The notes beneath the pieces were generated by a model. That model had not been told where the DNA came from and did not search any database. It worked only from the letters and a program-made list of their open reading frames with translations. DNA of 64,000 bases, taken from DATARH01 sp963705325. GTDB lineage: Bacteria > Pseudomonadota > Alphaproteobacteria > ATCC43930 > CGMCC-115725. The translations under genes and the position numbers were made by a program. Numbering within the stretch: the first letter of the stretch is position 1; each line of letters starts with the position of its first letter. Of the stretch, positions 63,915 to 64,000 are shown in pieces. The DNA lies in assembly GCA_963705325.1 (NCBI GenBank), contig OY970069.1, positions 5,518,001 through 5,582,000 of the forward strand, in the 5' to 3' direction.

Positions 63915-64000
63915 ATGAAGCTCTTGCGCTTTGGCCCCGCCGGCCACGAAAAACCCGGCATTCTCGACCGCGACGGCCGCATCCGCGACTTGTCCGGTGT
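63915..64000 (+). CDS. Fumarylacetoacetate hydrolase family protein, 3' end outside window
   Basis: Only the first 28 codons are present: MKLLRFGPAGHEKPGILD, then RDGRIRDLSGV. This matches the N-terminal domain of FAH/ureidoglycolate-lyase-like proteins. GGAGGCTCCTCC precedes the ATG. These enzymes cleave carbon-carbon bonds of diketo acids in aromatic catabolism; substrate is unknown. Confidence 0.75.
   Translation, partial: MKLLRFGPAGHEKPGILDRDGRIRDLSG

Overview
The window is chromosomal DNA from a high-GC alphaproteobacterium, probably an uncultured or environmental one. Markers for this are an Ros/MucR-type regulator, an LdtR-type MarR regulator, a CcrM-like GANTC signature in the sequence errors, a K+-independent H+-pyrophosphatase, an alphaproteobacterial sigma-32 promoter (CTTG-N17-CCTAT), a ubiquinol-cytochrome c chaperone next to DUF177, and GCCGG-rich and CATTGCGAG-type interspersed repeats. 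The order cannot be fixed from sequence alone. No rRNA, tRNA, CRISPR, phage or insertion sequence was seen.

Layout. 0-11.4 kb is core housekeeping: DUF177, cytochrome bc1 chaperone, bamE, hppA, an SDR, then thiL, nusB, ribH, ribE, ribD, nrdR and glyA reading leftward, and mucR divergent from glyA. 12-18.5 kb is acyl-CoA and aromatic catabolism: glutaryl-CoA dehydrogenase, a degenerate Doc-like protein, a DUF442 phosphatase, LdtR, and a leftward operon of ring-hydroxylating dioxygenase alpha and beta, 3-hydroxyisobutyryl-CoA hydrolase and 3-hydroxyisobutyrate dehydrogenase. 18.6-25 kb holds small secreted and membrane proteins, two tandem EmrB-type pumps and a PanE-like reductase. 25-32 kb has a repeat element, quinone oxidoreductase, peroxiredoxin, clpB with a heat-shock promoter and a D-aminoacylase. 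32-43 kb has a four-domain rhodanese, the hopanoid C-3 methylase hpnR, an amidohydrolase, a cyclic-nucleotide-gated K+ channel, a CapD-type epimerase, a luciferase-like oxidoreductase and an alpha/beta hydrolase. 43-47 kb has an orphan molybdenum hydroxylase large subunit and an amidohydrolase. 46.9-51.9 kb is the most system-like locus: type III polyketide synthase, ICMT-like methyltransferase, MarR regulator, EmrA-like adaptor and outer-membrane factor, all on one strand. 51.9-64 kb has a peptide-type binding protein, tungstate transporter genes tupB and tupA without tupC, a 58-residue His/Trp-rich secreted peptide, and assorted catabolic enzymes (MaoC, MBL-fold, 3-HIBADH-like, glyoxalase, LLM, CaiB CoA transferase, DenD, DUF1223, FAH).

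Sequence quality matters here. I count about 23 frame disruptions in ten otherwise well conserved genes, nearly all explained by single extra bases. Six fall on the hexamer GAGTTC/GAACTC, and removing one base restores both the reading frame and a GANTC site, which points to methylation-linked consensus errors rather than gene decay. The other disruptions cluster in the molybdenum hydroxylase gene (43.2-45.5 kb) and in the 57.1-58.8 kb pair. Starts were chosen from family length, overlap with the upstream stop and visible Shine-Dalgarno sequences.
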